DNA of 64,000 nucleotides from assembly GCF_012163145.1 (NCBI RefSeq), contig NZ_JAAVTX010000008.1, positions 186,001 to 250,000 on the forward strand. Direction: 5' to 3'. The notes beneath the pieces are model-generated. The model searched no databases. It was not told the origin of the DNA and saw nothing but the letters and a program-made list of their open reading frames with translations. Of this stretch, positions 1-8,811 are shown piece by piece; position 1 is the first letter of the stretch; each line of letters opens with the position of its first letter. A program made the translations under genes and the position numbers. Source of the DNA: Falsiroseomonas frigidaquae (GTDB taxonomy: Bacteria; Pseudomonadota; Alphaproteobacteria; Acetobacterales; Acetobacteraceae).

Positions 1-656
1 CGCCGCTGAACCACGGCGTGCCGCCCACCGTCACCGCCTCCGGCCGCACCGATGCGGGCGTGCATGCGGAAGGCGCGGTGGCCGATCTGGAACTGGCGCT
101 GGACCTGCCGCCGCAGCGTGTGCGGGACGCCATCAATTTCCGCACCCTGCCCCACCCCGTGGTGGTCCGCGCCGCCGCGCGGGTGGCGGATGGCTGGTCG
201 GCGCGCTTCGATTGCCTCGGCCGTGGCTATCGCTACCGCATCCTCAACCGTCCGGCGCGGCCAGCGCTGGAGGCCAGCAAGCTTTGGCATGTGAAGCGCC
301 CGCTGGATGCGGCGGCGATGCATGAGGCGGCGCAGATGCTGCTCGGCCGGCATGATTTCTCCGCCTATCGCGCCGCCGCCTGCCAGGCGAAATCCGCCAT
401 CCGCACGCTGGACCGGCTGGATGTGGCGCGGGTCGGGGAGGAGGTGCAGGTGACCGCGGAAGCCCGCAGCTTCCTGCACCATCAGGTCCGCAACCTGGTC
501 GGCACGCTGTACGAGGTCGGCCACGGCCGCCGCCCCGTGACCTGGCCGCGCGAGGTGCTGGAGGGGCTGGACCGCGGCAAGGCGGGCCAGACGGCGCCGC
601 CGGATGGGCTGGTCTTCCGGTTCGCGCGGTACGAGCCGGCGCCGGAGTGGGTGTAG
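1..656 (+). CDS. truA: tRNA pseudouridine(38-40) synthase TruA, 5' end outside the window
   Basis: TruA converts uridines 38-40 of the tRNA anticodon arm to pseudouridine. The reading frame is already open at base 3 (codons from 3, 6, 9...), so the N-terminus lies upstream of the window and roughly 217 residues are visible. The family signature GRTDAGVHA sits near the visible N-terminus and carries the catalytic aspartate (Asp60 in the E. coli enzyme). Later family segments include the RARNxVG-like stretch VRNLVGTLYEVG. A TAG stop at 654-656 ends the gene. In related genomes truA is often near def, fmt and dapE, which fits dapE 2 kb downstream. The identity is secure; only the start is unseen. 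Confidence 0.95.
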   Translation, partial: PLNHGVPPTVTASGRTDAGVHAEGAVADLELALDLPPQRVRDAINFRTLPHPVVVRAAARVADGWSARFDCLGRGYRYRILNRPARPALEASKLWHVKRPLDAAAMHEAAQMLLGRHDFSAYRAAACQAKSAIRTLDRLDVARVGEEVQVTAEARSFLHHQVRNLVGTLYEVGHGRRPVTWPREVLEGLDRGKAGQTAPPDGLVFRFARYEPAPEWV

Positions 657-668
657 TCATCCCCCAGA

Positions 669-923
669 TCAAGTGACCTGCACCGGATTAGGCTTAAGGC
701 CCTGGCCATCGTAGCCCACGCTTCTTGGGCACCCATGCCACCGCGACTGGTGCTCGGCATGAGCTTCTTGCTTGCCGTCAGCCGAGGTGCCGTGGAGCCT
801 GACCGGCCCCTTGCAGTCGACGCAGCGGATCATCTGACGCCTATTGCCGAGTGCCAGCGCGACGCTCAGTCTGCGCCATTCGCCATCTGTGCCCTTGATC
901 TCGATATCCGTTGCGAGCGGCAC
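669..923 (-). CDS. small Cys-rich protein coupled to the Ldh-family dehydrogenase
   Basis: An 84-residue protein read from a GTG whose first base is the last base of the TAG stop of the upstream dehydrogenase gene (overlap at 923), so it is probably translationally coupled. It has an IRCVDCKGPVRLH segment (CxxC) followed by an AHAEHxxxWHGCP segment with further Cys and His. That pattern suggests a small metal-binding (zinc) fold, but no catalytic motif is visible. I recognise it only as a type of short hypothetical protein seen in high-GC alphaproteobacteria; I cannot give a function. It faces truA tail to tail with 12 bp between the stops. No signal peptide or membrane segment is present. 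Confidence 0.6.
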   Translation of the reverse strand: MPLATDIEIKGTDGEWRRLSVALALGNRRQMIRCVDCKGPVRLHGTSADGKQEAHAEHQSRWHGCPRSVGYDGQGLKPNPVQVT

Positions 924-1972
924 TACACCGCCTCCGGCAGCGCCAAATCGAACCGCTGTGCCAGCTTGGCCAGCGCCGGCAGGATCGCCGGGTGCAGCGC
1001 CACCCCTTCCGCCATCGCCTGCGCCCGGCGCGCCATGGCGCGTTCGCCCGGCAGGCGGGGCGCCTCGCCGCCCGGCTTCGGCGGATTGCCGTGCACCGCA
1101 TCCGCCATCCAGCCGGTTTCCCGCAGGAAGGCCTGGGTACCGCCGAAGCGGGCCGGGTCGATCACCATGACCAGGACGGAGGCGCCCCAGCCGGTCGGCG
1201 CATCGGCGCGGCCATGGCCGGCGAGCGCGCTGGTCAGCACCTCGATCAGCAGGCCGAGCGCGAAGCCCTTGTGCCCAGCCTCCACCCCGCCGAGCGGCAT
1301 CAGCGTGCCATCCGCCCAGAACACGTTGGGGTCCCGCGTCGGCGCGCCATTCGCGTCCAGCAGCACCTCATGGTCGAACAGCTTGCCCTCGGCGCGCTTG
1401 CGGCCGGTCATGCCGTTGGTGGTGACGGACATCGACACATCGATCAGCACCGGGCCATCCGGCGTCGGCCAGGCGGCGGCCAGCGGGTTCGGCGTGTAGA
1501 TCCGCCGCGTGCCGCCCCAGGGCGCGACCGACCCGGTGGCGGGGTCGGAGCAGGTCAGCAGCAGCATACGCCCGGCGGCGGCCACGGGCGGGCCATAGGC
1601 GGCAAGGCAGCCGATATGGTGGCAGCGGCCGATGCTGACCACGCCGATCCCGGCCTCGGCCGAGGCTGCCTCCGCCCGCGCGATGGCGCGGCGCACCAGC
1701 CAGGGGCCGGGCAGCTTGCGGCCATCCCAGGTCTCGGCGACCGCGGTGGCGGAGACCAGTTCCGGCTCACCCGTCGCGCGCATGTCGCCGGAAACCAGGG
1801 AATCCAGGTACGGGGTCAGCAGCGCCAGGCCATGCGTGTCGTGGCCCATCAGGTCGCCCTCGAGCAGCACCTCCGCCACCGCGCGGGCCTTCTCCGATTC
1901 GAGCCCCGCGGCGGCGCAGGCCGTGGTGGCGAAGCGCAGCAATCCCGCCACCTCGTAGCGCGCATCCGGCAT
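923..1972 (-). CDS. Ldh family oxidoreductase (malate/L-lactate/sulfolactate dehydrogenase type)
   Basis: 349 residues, a usual length for the Ldh_2 family of NAD(P)-dependent 2-hydroxyacid dehydrogenases, which use a fold unrelated to classical lactate dehydrogenase. Visible family marks are GHDTHGLALL near residue 55 (the conserved His in the DxHG segment), GRCHHIGCLAAYG near 135, and the PWGGTRRIYTPNPLAAAWP cofactor-side segment near 170. The substrate cannot be read from sequence: malate, L-lactate, 3-sulfolactate and ureidoglycolate enzymes share this architecture. It is cytoplasmic. Its stop overlaps the start of the small Cys-rich gene. Upstream lies the 2000-2566 membrane protein on the same strand, 27 bp away. 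Confidence 0.88.
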   Translation of the reverse strand: MPDARYEVAGLLRFATTACAAAGLESEKARAVAEVLLEGDLMGHDTHGLALLTPYLDSLVSGDMRATGEPELVSATAVAETWDGRKLPGPWLVRRAIARAEAASAEAGIGVVSIGRCHHIGCLAAYGPPVAAAGRMLLLTCSDPATGSVAPWGGTRRIYTPNPLAAAWPTPDGPVLIDVSMSVTTNGMTGRKRAEGKLFDHEVLLDANGAPTRDPNVFWADGTLMPLGGVEAGHKGFALGLLIEVLTSALAGHGRADAPTGWGASVLVMVIDPARFGGTQAFLRETGWMADAVHGNPPKPGGEAPRLPGERAMARRAQAMAEGVALHPAILPALAKLAQRFDLALPEAV

Positions 1973-1999
1973 GGTTCGTCTCCCTGATCCGTTGTTGCG

Positions 2000-2566
2000 T
2001 CAGCCGCCCGAAAGCCGCTGCACGAAGCCCGCGATGAACAGGCCGAGCGCCAGGTCCAGCACCACCAGCCCGGTCGCCCGCCCGCCGGAAATTCCCAGCG
2101 CGGCCCGCGCCATGAACCATTCCAGCCACAGCGAATAGCCGACCACCGCCAGCGTCAGCCCCTGCGCCAGGATGGCGGGCGGCCCGGCCAGCAGCACCAG
2201 CGCCAGCGCGATCTGCACAAGGTACTGCATCACGCTGATCCAGTTCCACGCCACCACGAAGCGCGGCCACAGCGCGGCGCGGCCCCAGCCGGCGATCACC
2301 GGCAGGCAGACCAGGGCGAACAGCACCCAGCCATAGACATAGCCGGTAAGCTCCGCCGCCAGTGGCCGCAGCAGCCCGGCCGGCGGCATCTCCATGGTTG
2401 CCCAGGCAAAGACGCGCAGGCCGAGGAAGGCCGGCAGGCAGATCGCCGCCGCGGCGAAGGACCGCAGGGCGCCGGCCGGCGTCGTCTCCATCAGCGCCAG
2501 CCCCTCCGCCCGGCCACGGCCGAGCAGCAGGGCGCCGAGCAGGCCGGCGGTGATGGCGAGGCGCAA
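2000..2566 (-). CDS. multi-pass membrane protein of unknown function
   Basis: 188 residues from a TTG start, with about five hydrophobic stretches (near residues 5-20, 35-55, 75-95, 110-135 and 160-182) separated by short charged loops, so an inner-membrane protein is likely. I do not recognise a family. It lies 62 bp downstream of dapE on the same strand and is probably co-transcribed. The start is uncertain: an AGGAGGTG Shine-Dalgarno-like run lies inside the last codons of dapE at about 2635-2642, which could serve a non-standard start about 20 codons further upstream that would add a proline-rich tail. The codon usage matches the neighbours. Confidence 0.6.
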   Translation of the reverse strand: MRLAITAGLLGALLLGRGRAEGLALMETTPAGALRSFAAAAICLPAFLGLRVFAWATMEMPPAGLLRPLAAELTGYVYGWVLFALVCLPVIAGWGRAALWPRFVVAWNWISVMQYLVQIALALVLLAGPPAILAQGLTLAVVGYSLWLEWFMARAALGISGGRATGLVVLDLALGLFIAGFVQRLSGG

Positions 2567-2628
2567 CGGTGGCTCCGGCGGCAGGCCCGGCGGTGGCGGG
2601 CCGGGCGGCGGCGCGTTGGGGGTGCCGC

Positions 2629-3762
2629 TCAGCCGAGCACCTCCTCGATCACCCGGGCATAAAGCCGGGTGAGAGCGCGCAATTCCTCGACCGGCGTCGA
2701 TTCATCCGCCTTGTGCATGGTGGCGCCGACGGCGCCGAGTTCCGCCACCGGGCAGAACCGCGCGATGAAGCGGGCGTCGGAGGTGCCGCCGCCGGTATCG
2801 AGCTTCGCCGCCTGCCCCGTCTCCGCCAGCACGGCGCGTTCCAGCGCGGCGACGAAGGGGCCGGGCTGGGTGAGGAAGGATTCGCCGCTGCACACCACGT
2901 CCAGTTCGTGTCGCGGCGCCTCGCGTTCCAGCGCCGCGCGCAGATGCGCGGTCAGGCTGGCCTCGCTGTGCAGGTCGTTGAAGCGGATGTTGAGCCGCGC
3001 GGTCGCGCTGGGCGGGATGACGTTGGTCGCCGGGTTGCCGACGTCGAAGCTGGTGACCTGCAGCGTCGTCGGCTCGAAGAATTCGCTGCCCTGGTCGAGC
3101 GGCGTGCCGGTGAGCGCGGCCAGCACGCGGACCAGGCGGTGGATCGGGTTGTCGGCGCGCTGCGGATAGGCGCTGTGGCCCTGCGTGCCATGCACCGTCA
3201 GCGTCGCATTCAGGCTGCCGCGGCGGCCGACCTTGATGGTGTCGCCCAGCACCGCCTTGCTGGTGGGCTCCCCCACCACGCAGCAATCCGGAACTTTTCC
3301 CGAGTTGGCCAGCCAGTCCAGCACCTTGGCGGTACCGTCGATGGCTGGGCCTTCCTCGTCTCCCGTGATGAGGAGCGAGAGGGTGCCTGGCATGTCGGGG
3401 CGCCGCGCCAGCACATCCGCCACGGCGGCGACCCAGGCGGCGACGCCGCCCTTCATGTCCGTGGCGCCGCGGCCGAACAGCAGGCCGTCCCGCACCTCCC
3501 CACCGAAGGGATCAACGCTCCAGCCGGTTGTACCGGGCGGCACCACATCGGTGTGCCCGGCGAACATCAGATGCGGGCCAGCCTCGCCGCGGATGGCGAA
3601 CAGGTTCTCCACCTCGCCGAAGCGCAGCCGGTGGCAGGCGAAGCCGAGCGGCGCCAGCGCCGCCTCCAGCACCGCCAGCGCGCCGTCATCGACGGGTGTG
3701 ACGGATCGGCAGCGGATCAGCGCCTGGGCCAGCGGCACCGGGTCCGGAACGTCATTCCTCAC
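2629..3762 (-). CDS. dapE: succinyl-diaminopimelate desuccinylase DapE
   Basis: DapE removes succinate from N-succinyl-LL-2,6-diaminopimelate in the lysine and peptidoglycan precursor pathway; it is a cytoplasmic di-zinc M20 peptidase. From the GTG at 3760-3762 the protein has 377 residues, the normal family length; longer frames that read back into dapD are not needed. Visible motifs are FAGHTDVVPPG (His70, Asp72), GRGATDMKGG (bridging Asp102) and TGDEEGPA (general base Glu136 and metal ligand Glu137). A C-terminal GGTSDARF segment is also typical. It starts 8 bp after the dapD stop, so dapD-dapE is an operon carrying two consecutive steps. Confidence 0.96.
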   Translation of the reverse strand: MRNDVPDPVPLAQALIRCRSVTPVDDGALAVLEAALAPLGFACHRLRFGEVENLFAIRGEAGPHLMFAGHTDVVPPGTTGWSVDPFGGEVRDGLLFGRGATDMKGGVAAWVAAVADVLARRPDMPGTLSLLITGDEEGPAIDGTAKVLDWLANSGKVPDCCVVGEPTSKAVLGDTIKVGRRGSLNATLTVHGTQGHSAYPQRADNPIHRLVRVLAALTGTPLDQGSEFFEPTTLQVTSFDVGNPATNVIPPSATARLNIRFNDLHSEASLTAHLRAALEREAPRHELDVVCSGESFLTQPGPFVAALERAVLAETGQAAKLDTGGGTSDARFIARFCPVAELGAVGATMHKADESTPVEELRALTRLYARVIEEVLG

Positions 3763-3769
3763 CCGGGGT

Positions 3770-4609
3770 CTAGTCCCGCAGCAATTCGTTGATCGAGGTC
3801 TTCGAGCGGGTCTGCGCATCCACCCGCTTCACGATCACGGCGCAGTACAGCGACGGCCCCGGCGAGCCATCCGGCAGCGGCTTGCCCGGCAGGCTGCCGG
3901 GGACCACCACGGAATAGGCCGGCACGCGGCCGATGAAGACCTCACCGGTCGCGCGGTCGATGATCTTGGTGGAGGCGCCGAGGAACACGCCCATGGACAG
4001 CACGCTGCCGCGCTCCACGATCACGCCCTCGGCCACTTCGGACCGGGCGCCGATGAAGCACTCATCCTCGATCACCACCGGGTTGGCCTGCAGCGGCTCC
4101 AGCACCCCGCCGATGCCGGCGCCGCCGGAGATGTGGCAGTTCTTGCCGATCTGGGCGCAGGACCCGACCGTCGCCCAGGTATCCACCATGGTGCCCGAAT
4201 CGACATAGGCGCCGAGGTTCACGAAGGACGGCATCAGCACCACGCCCGGCGCGATATAGGCGGAACGCCGCACCACGGCGCCCGGCACGGCGCGGAAGCC
4301 GGCTTCCTTGAAGCGGTTGGCACCCCAATCGGCAAACTTCAGCGGCACCTTGTCATAGGCGCCGAGGCCCACATCCATCGGCGCGCTGTCGGTCAGGCGG
4401 AAGGACAGCAGCACGGCCTGCTTCAGCCACTGGTTGACGCTCCAGACGCCATTGGCGCCGGGCTGGGCGACGCGCGCCTGGCCGGAATCGAGCAGTTCCA
4501 GCGCGGCCTCCACCACCTGCCGGTCCTCGCCCTGGGTCTGGGCATTCAGCGTATCCCGCCGGTCCCACAGCGCCTCGATCTTGGCCTTCAGGGGCGTGGT
4601 CGTGTCCAT
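3770..4609 (-). CDS. dapD: 2,3,4,5-tetrahydropyridine-2,6-dicarboxylate N-succinyltransferase DapD
   Basis: DapD transfers succinyl from succinyl-CoA to tetrahydrodipicolinate in lysine/diaminopimelate synthesis. The ATG at 4607-4609 gives 279 residues (family 274-284). After an alpha-helical N-terminal domain the middle of the protein shows the left-handed beta-helix hexapeptide pattern, with segments such as [32 protein letters not shown] and [14 protein letters not shown], all standard for DapD. It is the first gene of the dapD-dapE unit and diverges from the diguanylate cyclase gene at 4801. A reading frame continuing upstream to 4831 would overlap the divergent gene and lacks family similarity, so it was trimmed. 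Confidence 0.97.
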   Translation of the reverse strand: MDTTTPLKAKIEALWDRRDTLNAQTQGEDRQVVEAALELLDSGQARVAQPGANGVWSVNQWLKQAVLLSFRLTDSAPMDVGLGAYDKVPLKFADWGANRFKEAGFRAVPGAVVRRSAYIAPGVVLMPSFVNLGAYVDSGTMVDTWATVGSCAQIGKNCHISGGAGIGGVLEPLQANPVVIEDECFIGARSEVAEGVIVERGSVLSMGVFLGASTKIIDRATGEVFIGRVPAYSVVVPGSLPGKPLPDGSPGPSLYCAVIVKRVDAQTRSKTSINELLRD

Positions 4610-4663
4610 GGTCTGCGGTGTGTCCTGGCTGGCCGTATGGCGGTTCTGCTTCGCGCCGGACCA

Positions 4664-4689
4664 TGCATAGGCTGCCGCCGCGATGTCAA
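4664..4689 (-). promoter_or_regulatory. candidate dapD promoter
   Basis: On the minus strand a perfect TTGACA (4689-4684) is followed by TATGCA (4669-4664), 55 bp upstream of the dapD ATG. The -35 box is consensus but the spacer is only 14 bp, short for a sigma-70 promoter, so this is tentative. Confidence 0.3.
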
Positions 4690-4800
4690 CGCGCCCCGGC
4701 CGCCTCCGCGGCACACGCCCCGCCCGCTTCCGGGCGCCGCGTGCCCTTTGGCAGGCCGTCGCTAACCGCGCCTTCACCGGCGGCGCCTTAGCCTGCCGAC

Positions 4801-6096
4801 ATGGACGGACCGCCCCCGCTCTCGCCCCCACCGCCCAAGCTGCAGCCGCGCAGCGCAGGACCGGAACCGCTGGCCGCCGCGCTGATCGATAGCCGGGCCC
4901 GATGGCGCGACTTCGCGCTGCTCTCGGCAGACCTGCTGTTCGAGACGGACGCCGAGGGCCACTTCACCTTCCTGGCGCCCGAGACGGTGCTGGGCCACCC
5001 GGCGGAGGCGCTGATCGGCGCGCCGGCCGTGACCCTGTTTGCCGGCCCCGGCCCGGGCGTCTTCGGCATCGGCGCCTTCCGCCGCCAGCGCATGACCAAG
5101 GCCTGGCTGGATTGCGCCGATGGCAGCAAGGCCTGCCTGGAATTCACCCTGCTGCGGCATGGCGACGGGCTGCGCGGCTCGGCGCGGGACATCACCGCCG
5201 CGGAACGCCGGGGGGAAGTGGTGGCGCGCGCGCTGCGCCGGGCCAATGCGCTCGGCCGCCTGCTTCGGCTGGGCCAGCGACAGGGCAGCGCCGAGGCGGG
5301 GCTGACCGCCATGCTGGCGGCGCTGCCGGCCGCGCTGTCCTGCCAGGGCGCGGCGCTGCTGCTGCCGGAGGGCGCTGCCTGGCGGGTGGCGCATTACGTC
5401 AAGGACCAGCCGCCGCTGCACCTGCTGCCGCCGCCCCTCATCCAGGCACCCGGCAGCCAGGCCGCGCCGTCCCACCACGCCATGGCCGGCACCGAGGGCG
5501 GCCCCTGCCTGCTCGCCTGGCGCGAGCCGCAGGACCCGCCATTCGATTCGGATGACCGCGAATTGCTGGCCGCCCTGGCCCTGCCGATGGCGGCGCTGCG
5601 CGGCGAGATGCAGCGCCAGAAGGCGCTGACCGCCGCGGCGGATGGCGACCCGCTGACCGGCCTGCTGAACCGGCGCGGCTTCACCGCGGCGCTGGAGGAG
5701 CAGCTTCCGGGCGGCGGCGCGCTGGTGTTCCTCGACCTCGATGGGCTGAAGCCGCTGAACGATCGCCTGGGCCATGAGGCCGGGGATTCCGCGCTGCGCG
5801 CCATGGGCGCCCGGCTGCGCGCCGCCGCGGCGCGGGAGGATCTGGCCGCGCGGCTCGGCGGCGACGAATTCTGCCTGTGGCTGCACGGCGCCAGCCAGCT
5901 GGAGGCGGAATGCCGCATGGTCGGCATCGGTGCGCCCGGGCCGTTGCCGGACTGGCCGGAAGCCGGCCCCGCCGCCTTGCGGGCCAGCCTGGGCATTGCC
6001 ATGGCACAGCCCGGCGAGCCGGTGGCCGACCTTCTGGCCCGCGCCGATGCCGCCATGTACGCCGCCAAGCGCGCCTCCGGGGACCGCCGGAAGTGA
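4801..6096 (+). CDS. diguanylate cyclase with PAS-like N-terminus (GGDEF protein)
   Basis: 431 residues. The C-terminal third is a GGDEF domain: [12 protein letters not shown] near 285, [21 protein letters not shown] near 310, and an intact GGDEF signature near 353, so cyclic di-GMP synthesis from two GTP is expected. An RxxD inhibitory site five residues before GGDEF is absent, so no product inhibition through that site. Residues about 35-130 look like a PAS fold ([21 protein letters not shown], a [11 protein letters not shown]-like end), and residues 170-270 resemble a small GAF-like region. No membrane segment is seen, so it is cytosolic. Its TGA overlaps the GTG of the DUF2336 gene (GTGA, 6093-6096), and pyp follows on the same strand. 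Confidence 0.9.
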   Translation: MDGPPPLSPPPPKLQPRSAGPEPLAAALIDSRARWRDFALLSADLLFETDAEGHFTFLAPETVLGHPAEALIGAPAVTLFAGPGPGVFGIGAFRRQRMTKAWLDCADGSKACLEFTLLRHGDGLRGSARDITAAERRGEVVARALRRANALGRLLRLGQRQGSAEAGLTAMLAALPAALSCQGAALLLPEGAAWRVAHYVKDQPPLHLLPPPLIQAPGSQAAPSHHAMAGTEGGPCLLAWREPQDPPFDSDDRELLAALALPMAALRGEMQRQKALTAAADGDPLTGLLNRRGFTAALEEQLPGGGALVFLDLDGLKPLNDRLGHEAGDSALRAMGARLRAAAAREDLAARLGGDEFCLWLHGASQLEAECRMVGIGAPGPLPDWPEAGPAALRASLGIAMAQPGEPVADLLARADAAMYAAKRASGDRRK

Positions 6097-7256
6097 CCGA
6101 CAGCCCGGATGCCATCCACGCCGCACGGCACGGCGACGCGGCGGCGCGCACCGCGGTCGCGCGTGCGCCGAACGCCTCCCCGGAATTGCTGACCTTCCTG
6201 GCGGCGGACCCGGCGGCGCAGGTCCGCCAGGCGGTCGCCGCCCATGCCTCGACTCCGCCCGCGGTGGCGCGGCTGCTGGCGGCCGATGCGGATGCCGAAG
6301 TGCGCCGGGTGCTGGCCGGCCGCATCGCCGCCCTGGCACCGGAGCTGGACAGCAAGACGCGCAGCCGCATGGCGCGGCTTTCCGCCGGCACGCTGGCGCT
6401 GCTGGTGGAGGATGCGGCGGTGGAGGTGCGTGCCGCCATCGCCGCCGCGGTGCGGGAGATGCCGGACGCACCGCGGGAGCTGATCCTGCGCCTGGCGCGC
6501 GACACGGCGATGCCGGTGGCGGAACCGGTGATCCGCCTGTCGCCCCTGCTGACCGAGGCGGACCTGCTGGCACTGATCGCCGCCCCGCCGGTGCCCGCCA
6601 CCCGCCGCGCCGTCGCCCGCCGCCCGGCGCTGAGCGAGACGGTCTCGGACGCCATCGCGCACACCACGGACACGCCGGCCGTCGCCGCCCTGCTGGCCAA
6701 CCCCTCCGCCGCGATCCGGGAGGCGACGCTGGACCAGATCGTGGCCGGCGCAGGCAACCGGCCGAGCTGGCAGGCGGCCCTGGTGCGGCGCGCGCAGCTT
6801 CCGGCGCCGGCCGCTCGGGCGCTGGGGGAAATCGTGACCGACCACCTGCTGAGCGTGCTGGCGGCCCGCACCGACCTGCCGCAGGGCCTGGCCGCCGCCC
6901 TCCGCACCCGGGTCACCGCGCATCTGGCGGTGGAGGACGACGCCCAGGATGCGGAGGCCGAGCTGCTCGCCGCGGCCCAGGCCGGCGACCGGGACCTGCT
7001 GCTGTCCCGCCTGGCGGAGGCGGCCGGGGTCAGCCATGCACGGGTGGAGGCCGCACTGGCGCTGCGGAGCGGCCGCGCCATCGCCGGGCTGTGCCACAGC
7101 GCCGGCTGGTCCGCGCCCCTGGCGGCGGAAGTGCAGGCGGTGCTGGGCGGCCTCAGCCCGGCCGAGGTGGTTCACCCGACCGTCGAGGGAAGCTGGGCGC
7201 TGGGCGAGGCGGAGCTGCTCTGGCAGGCGGAACTGCTGGAAGGCCTGCCGGCCTGA
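6093..7256 (+). CDS. DUF2336 domain protein (HEAT-like alpha-helical repeats)
   Basis: 387 residues from a GTG at 6093 that overlaps the stop of the GGDEF gene by four bases; frames extending upstream merely reread the GGDEF gene. The protein is almost entirely alpha-helical, with repeated short helices of the type [22 protein letters not shown] and [15 protein letters not shown], as in DUF2336 proteins, a family found mainly in alphaproteobacteria and of unknown biochemical role. No catalytic residues or membrane segments are evident, so a protein-protein scaffold is likely (inference). Being sandwiched between a diguanylate cyclase and a photoreceptor suggests it links or modulates their signalling. 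pyp starts 79 bp downstream on the same strand. Confidence 0.85.
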   Translation: MTDSPDAIHAARHGDAAARTAVARAPNASPELLTFLAADPAAQVRQAVAAHASTPPAVARLLAADADAEVRRVLAGRIAALAPELDSKTRSRMARLSAGTLALLVEDAAVEVRAAIAAAVREMPDAPRELILRLARDTAMPVAEPVIRLSPLLTEADLLALIAAPPVPATRRAVARRPALSETVSDAIAHTTDTPAVAALLANPSAAIREATLDQIVAGAGNRPSWQAALVRRAQLPAPAARALGEIVTDHLLSVLAARTDLPQGLAAALRTRVTAHLAVEDDAQDAEAELLAAAQAGDRDLLLSRLAEAAGVSHARVEAALALRSGRAIAGLCHSAGWSAPLAAEVQAVLGGLSPAEVVHPTVEGSWALGEAELLWQAELLEGLPA

Positions 7257-7335
7257 TGGCCTTCAGCGGCGGTTAATCCCGTTCTGCGAGGTTGTCCCGG
7301 CCGGGATGTGCCCGGTCGCGACAGGGAGTTCCGCA

Positions 7336-7725
7336 ATGGACGGCATGATGGGTACCGTGGCCTTTGGCCGCGAGGACATGGAGAATGTGCTGGCGAAGAT
7401 GTCCGCCGCACAGATCGAGAAGCTGGCCTTCGGCGCGGTGGAACTGGACCGCGAGGGCAAGATCCTGACCTACAATGCCGCCGAAGGCGCCATCACCGGG
7501 CGCGACCCGAAGGCCGCGATCGGCAAGAACTTCTTCACCGACATCGCCCCCTGCACCAACAAGCCCGCCTTCAAGGGCGTGTTCGACAAGGGCGTGGCCT
7601 CGGGCAAGCTGAACGCGATGCTCGAATACACCTTCGACTACAACATGAAGCCGACGAAGGTGAAGGTGCACATGAAGAAGGCGATCTCCACCGAAAGCTA
7701 CTGGGTCTTCGTGAAGCGGCTCTGA
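7336..7725 (+). CDS. pyp: photoactive yellow protein (PYP), blue-light photoreceptor
   Basis: 129 residues, PAS fold; the Halorhodospira halophila protein has 125. Compared with that protein as I know it, this one is offset by +4 and keeps Tyr46 (Tyr42), Glu50 (Glu46), Thr54 (Thr50), Arg56 (Arg52) and the chromophore-carrying Cys73 (Cys69, in APCT). Long matching blocks include [36 protein letters not shown] and [10 protein letters not shown] functional PYP binds p-coumaric acid by a thioester to this Cys and undergoes a blue-light photocycle. A GGGAG run 8 nt upstream supports the ATG at 7336; Met4 and Met5 are alternatives. Tyrosine ammonia-lyase and coumaroyl-CoA ligase, which supply the chromophore, are not in this window. 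It follows the GGDEF and DUF2336 genes. Confidence 0.95.
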   Translation: MDGMMGTVAFGREDMENVLAKMSAAQIEKLAFGAVELDREGKILTYNAAEGAITGRDPKAAIGKNFFTDIAPCTNKPAFKGVFDKGVASGKLNAMLEYTFDYNMKPTKVKVHMKKAISTESYWVFVKRL

Positions 7726-7746
7726 TACCGGATCCCGCGGAACAGT

Positions 7747-7798
7747 AGCCGGCGCGCGCCCCAGGGCGCGACAGCCGGCACGCGCCCTGGGGCGCGAC
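7747..7798. repeat. two tandem 26-bp units, each a hairpin; likely bidirectional terminator
   Basis: Two adjacent units (7747-7772 and 7773-7798) both contain a CGCGCCC/GGGCGCG stem with a two-base centre (CA in one, TG in the other). Read across units, 7755-7770 and 7781-7796 also form a perfect 16-bp inverted repeat with a 10-nt loop. The site lies between convergent pyp and argB, so termination in both directions is plausible. No T-tract follows on either strand. Confidence 0.6.
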
Positions 7799-7804
7799 GC
7801 CAAT

Positions 7805-8689
7805 TCAGGCGCGGATCAAGGTTCCGGCGCCCTGCCCGGTGAACAGTTCCAGCAGCACGGCGTGCGGCACGCGGCCATCCACAATGACCGCACCCTTCAC
7901 GCCGCGCTCCACCGCATAGATGCAGGTCTCCACCTTCGGGATCATGCCGCCGGAGATCCAGCCGGCGTCGATGCCGGCCTTGACCTCGGCCACCGTCATC
8001 TCCGGGATCAACTGCCCGTCCGGGCCGAGCACCCCGCGCACATCGGTCAGCATCAGCAGGCGCTCGGCGCCCAGCGCCCCGGCGATGGCACCCGCCACTG
8101 TATCGGCGTTGATGTTGTAGGTCTGGCCATCGGCGCCGACGCCGACGGGCGCCACCACGGGGACTATGTCCGCGCCGATCAGCAGCTTCAGCACGCGCGG
8201 GTCCACATGCTCCGGCTCACCCACGAAGCCGAGATCCATCACCTTCTCGATATGGCTGTCCGGGTCGCGGTAGGTGCGGGTCAGCTTGCGCGCCTGGATC
8301 AGCCCGCCATCCTTGCCGGAAATGCCCACGGCAATGGCCCCGGCGCGGGTGATGGCGGAGGCGACCTGCTTGTTGACCGGGCCGGCCAGGACCATCTCGA
8401 CCACGTCGAGCATTTCCTCATCCGTCACCCGCAGGCCCTGGACGAAGTTGGACTTCACGCCGAGGCGCTTGAGCATGGCGTTGATCTGCGGCCCGCCGCC
8501 ATGCACCACCACTGGGTTCACGCCCACCTGCTCCAGCAGCGCGATGTCGCGGCCGAAGCGGAGCGCCGTCTCCTCCTCCCCCATCGCGTGGCCGCCATAC
8601 TTCACCACCACGATCTGGTCGTCGTAGCGCTTCAGGAAGGGCAGTGCGCCGGCGAGGATCGCCATCTGGTCGAGCGCGTCGTCGGTCAT
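7805..8689 (-). CDS. argB: acetylglutamate kinase ArgB
   Basis: ArgB phosphorylates N-acetyl-L-glutamate, the second step of arginine synthesis, in the cytoplasm. 294 residues, normal length. Visible motifs are [10 protein letters not shown] (ATP phosphate-binding Lys) near residue 30, [13 protein letters not shown] near 62, [17 protein letters not shown] near 85, and [28 protein letters not shown] near 195, with a SGGMIPKV segment near 245 that contributes the catalytic Lys. The C-terminal [11 protein letters not shown] end is typical of the family. It stands alone on the minus strand, convergent with pyp, with 122 bp to the next gene upstream. Confidence 0.97.
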   Translation of the reverse strand: MTDDALDQMAILAGALPFLKRYDDQIVVVKYGGHAMGEEETALRFGRDIALLEQVGVNPVVVHGGGPQINAMLKRLGVKSNFVQGLRVTDEEMLDVVEMVLAGPVNKQVASAITRAGAIAVGISGKDGGLIQARKLTRTYRDPDSHIEKVMDLGFVGEPEHVDPRVLKLLIGADIVPVVAPVGVGADGQTYNINADTVAGAIAGALGAERLLMLTDVRGVLGPDGQLIPEMTVAEVKAGIDAGWISGGMIPKVETCIYAVERGVKGAVIVDGRVPHAVLLELFTGQGAGTLIRA

Positions 8690-8764
8690 GGCAGCGTCCC
8701 CGGTCCGCTCCGGGCCTTCCGCCGCGGGCGGCGCGGTTTGCAGCCAATGGAAGGCAGGGTCAAG

Positions 8765-8788
8765 CCCGGCCGGCCACAGCCGGCCGGG
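8765..8788 (-). terminator. GC-rich hairpin downstream of the 8812-9150 gene
   Basis: CCCGGCCGG (8765-8773) and CCGGCCGGG (8780-8788) form a perfect 9-bp stem with a 6-nt loop, 23 bp past the stop of the secreted protein gene. There is no T-tract after it on the minus strand, so intrinsic termination is only likely, not certain. Confidence 0.4.
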
Positions 8789-8811
8789 GAATGATGTTCT
8801 GCGCCGGGTGT

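Noticed and set aside
3770-4831. Longer N-terminus of DapD reaching 4831
   Set aside because: The extra 74 residues are basic, low-complexity and overlap the divergent GGDEF gene; family similarity begins at [10 protein letters not shown].
5800-5900. Product-inhibition I-site (RxxD) in the GGDEF protein
   Set aside because: The residues before GGDEF read [13 protein letters not shown]; no R-x-x-D at the required position five residues upstream.
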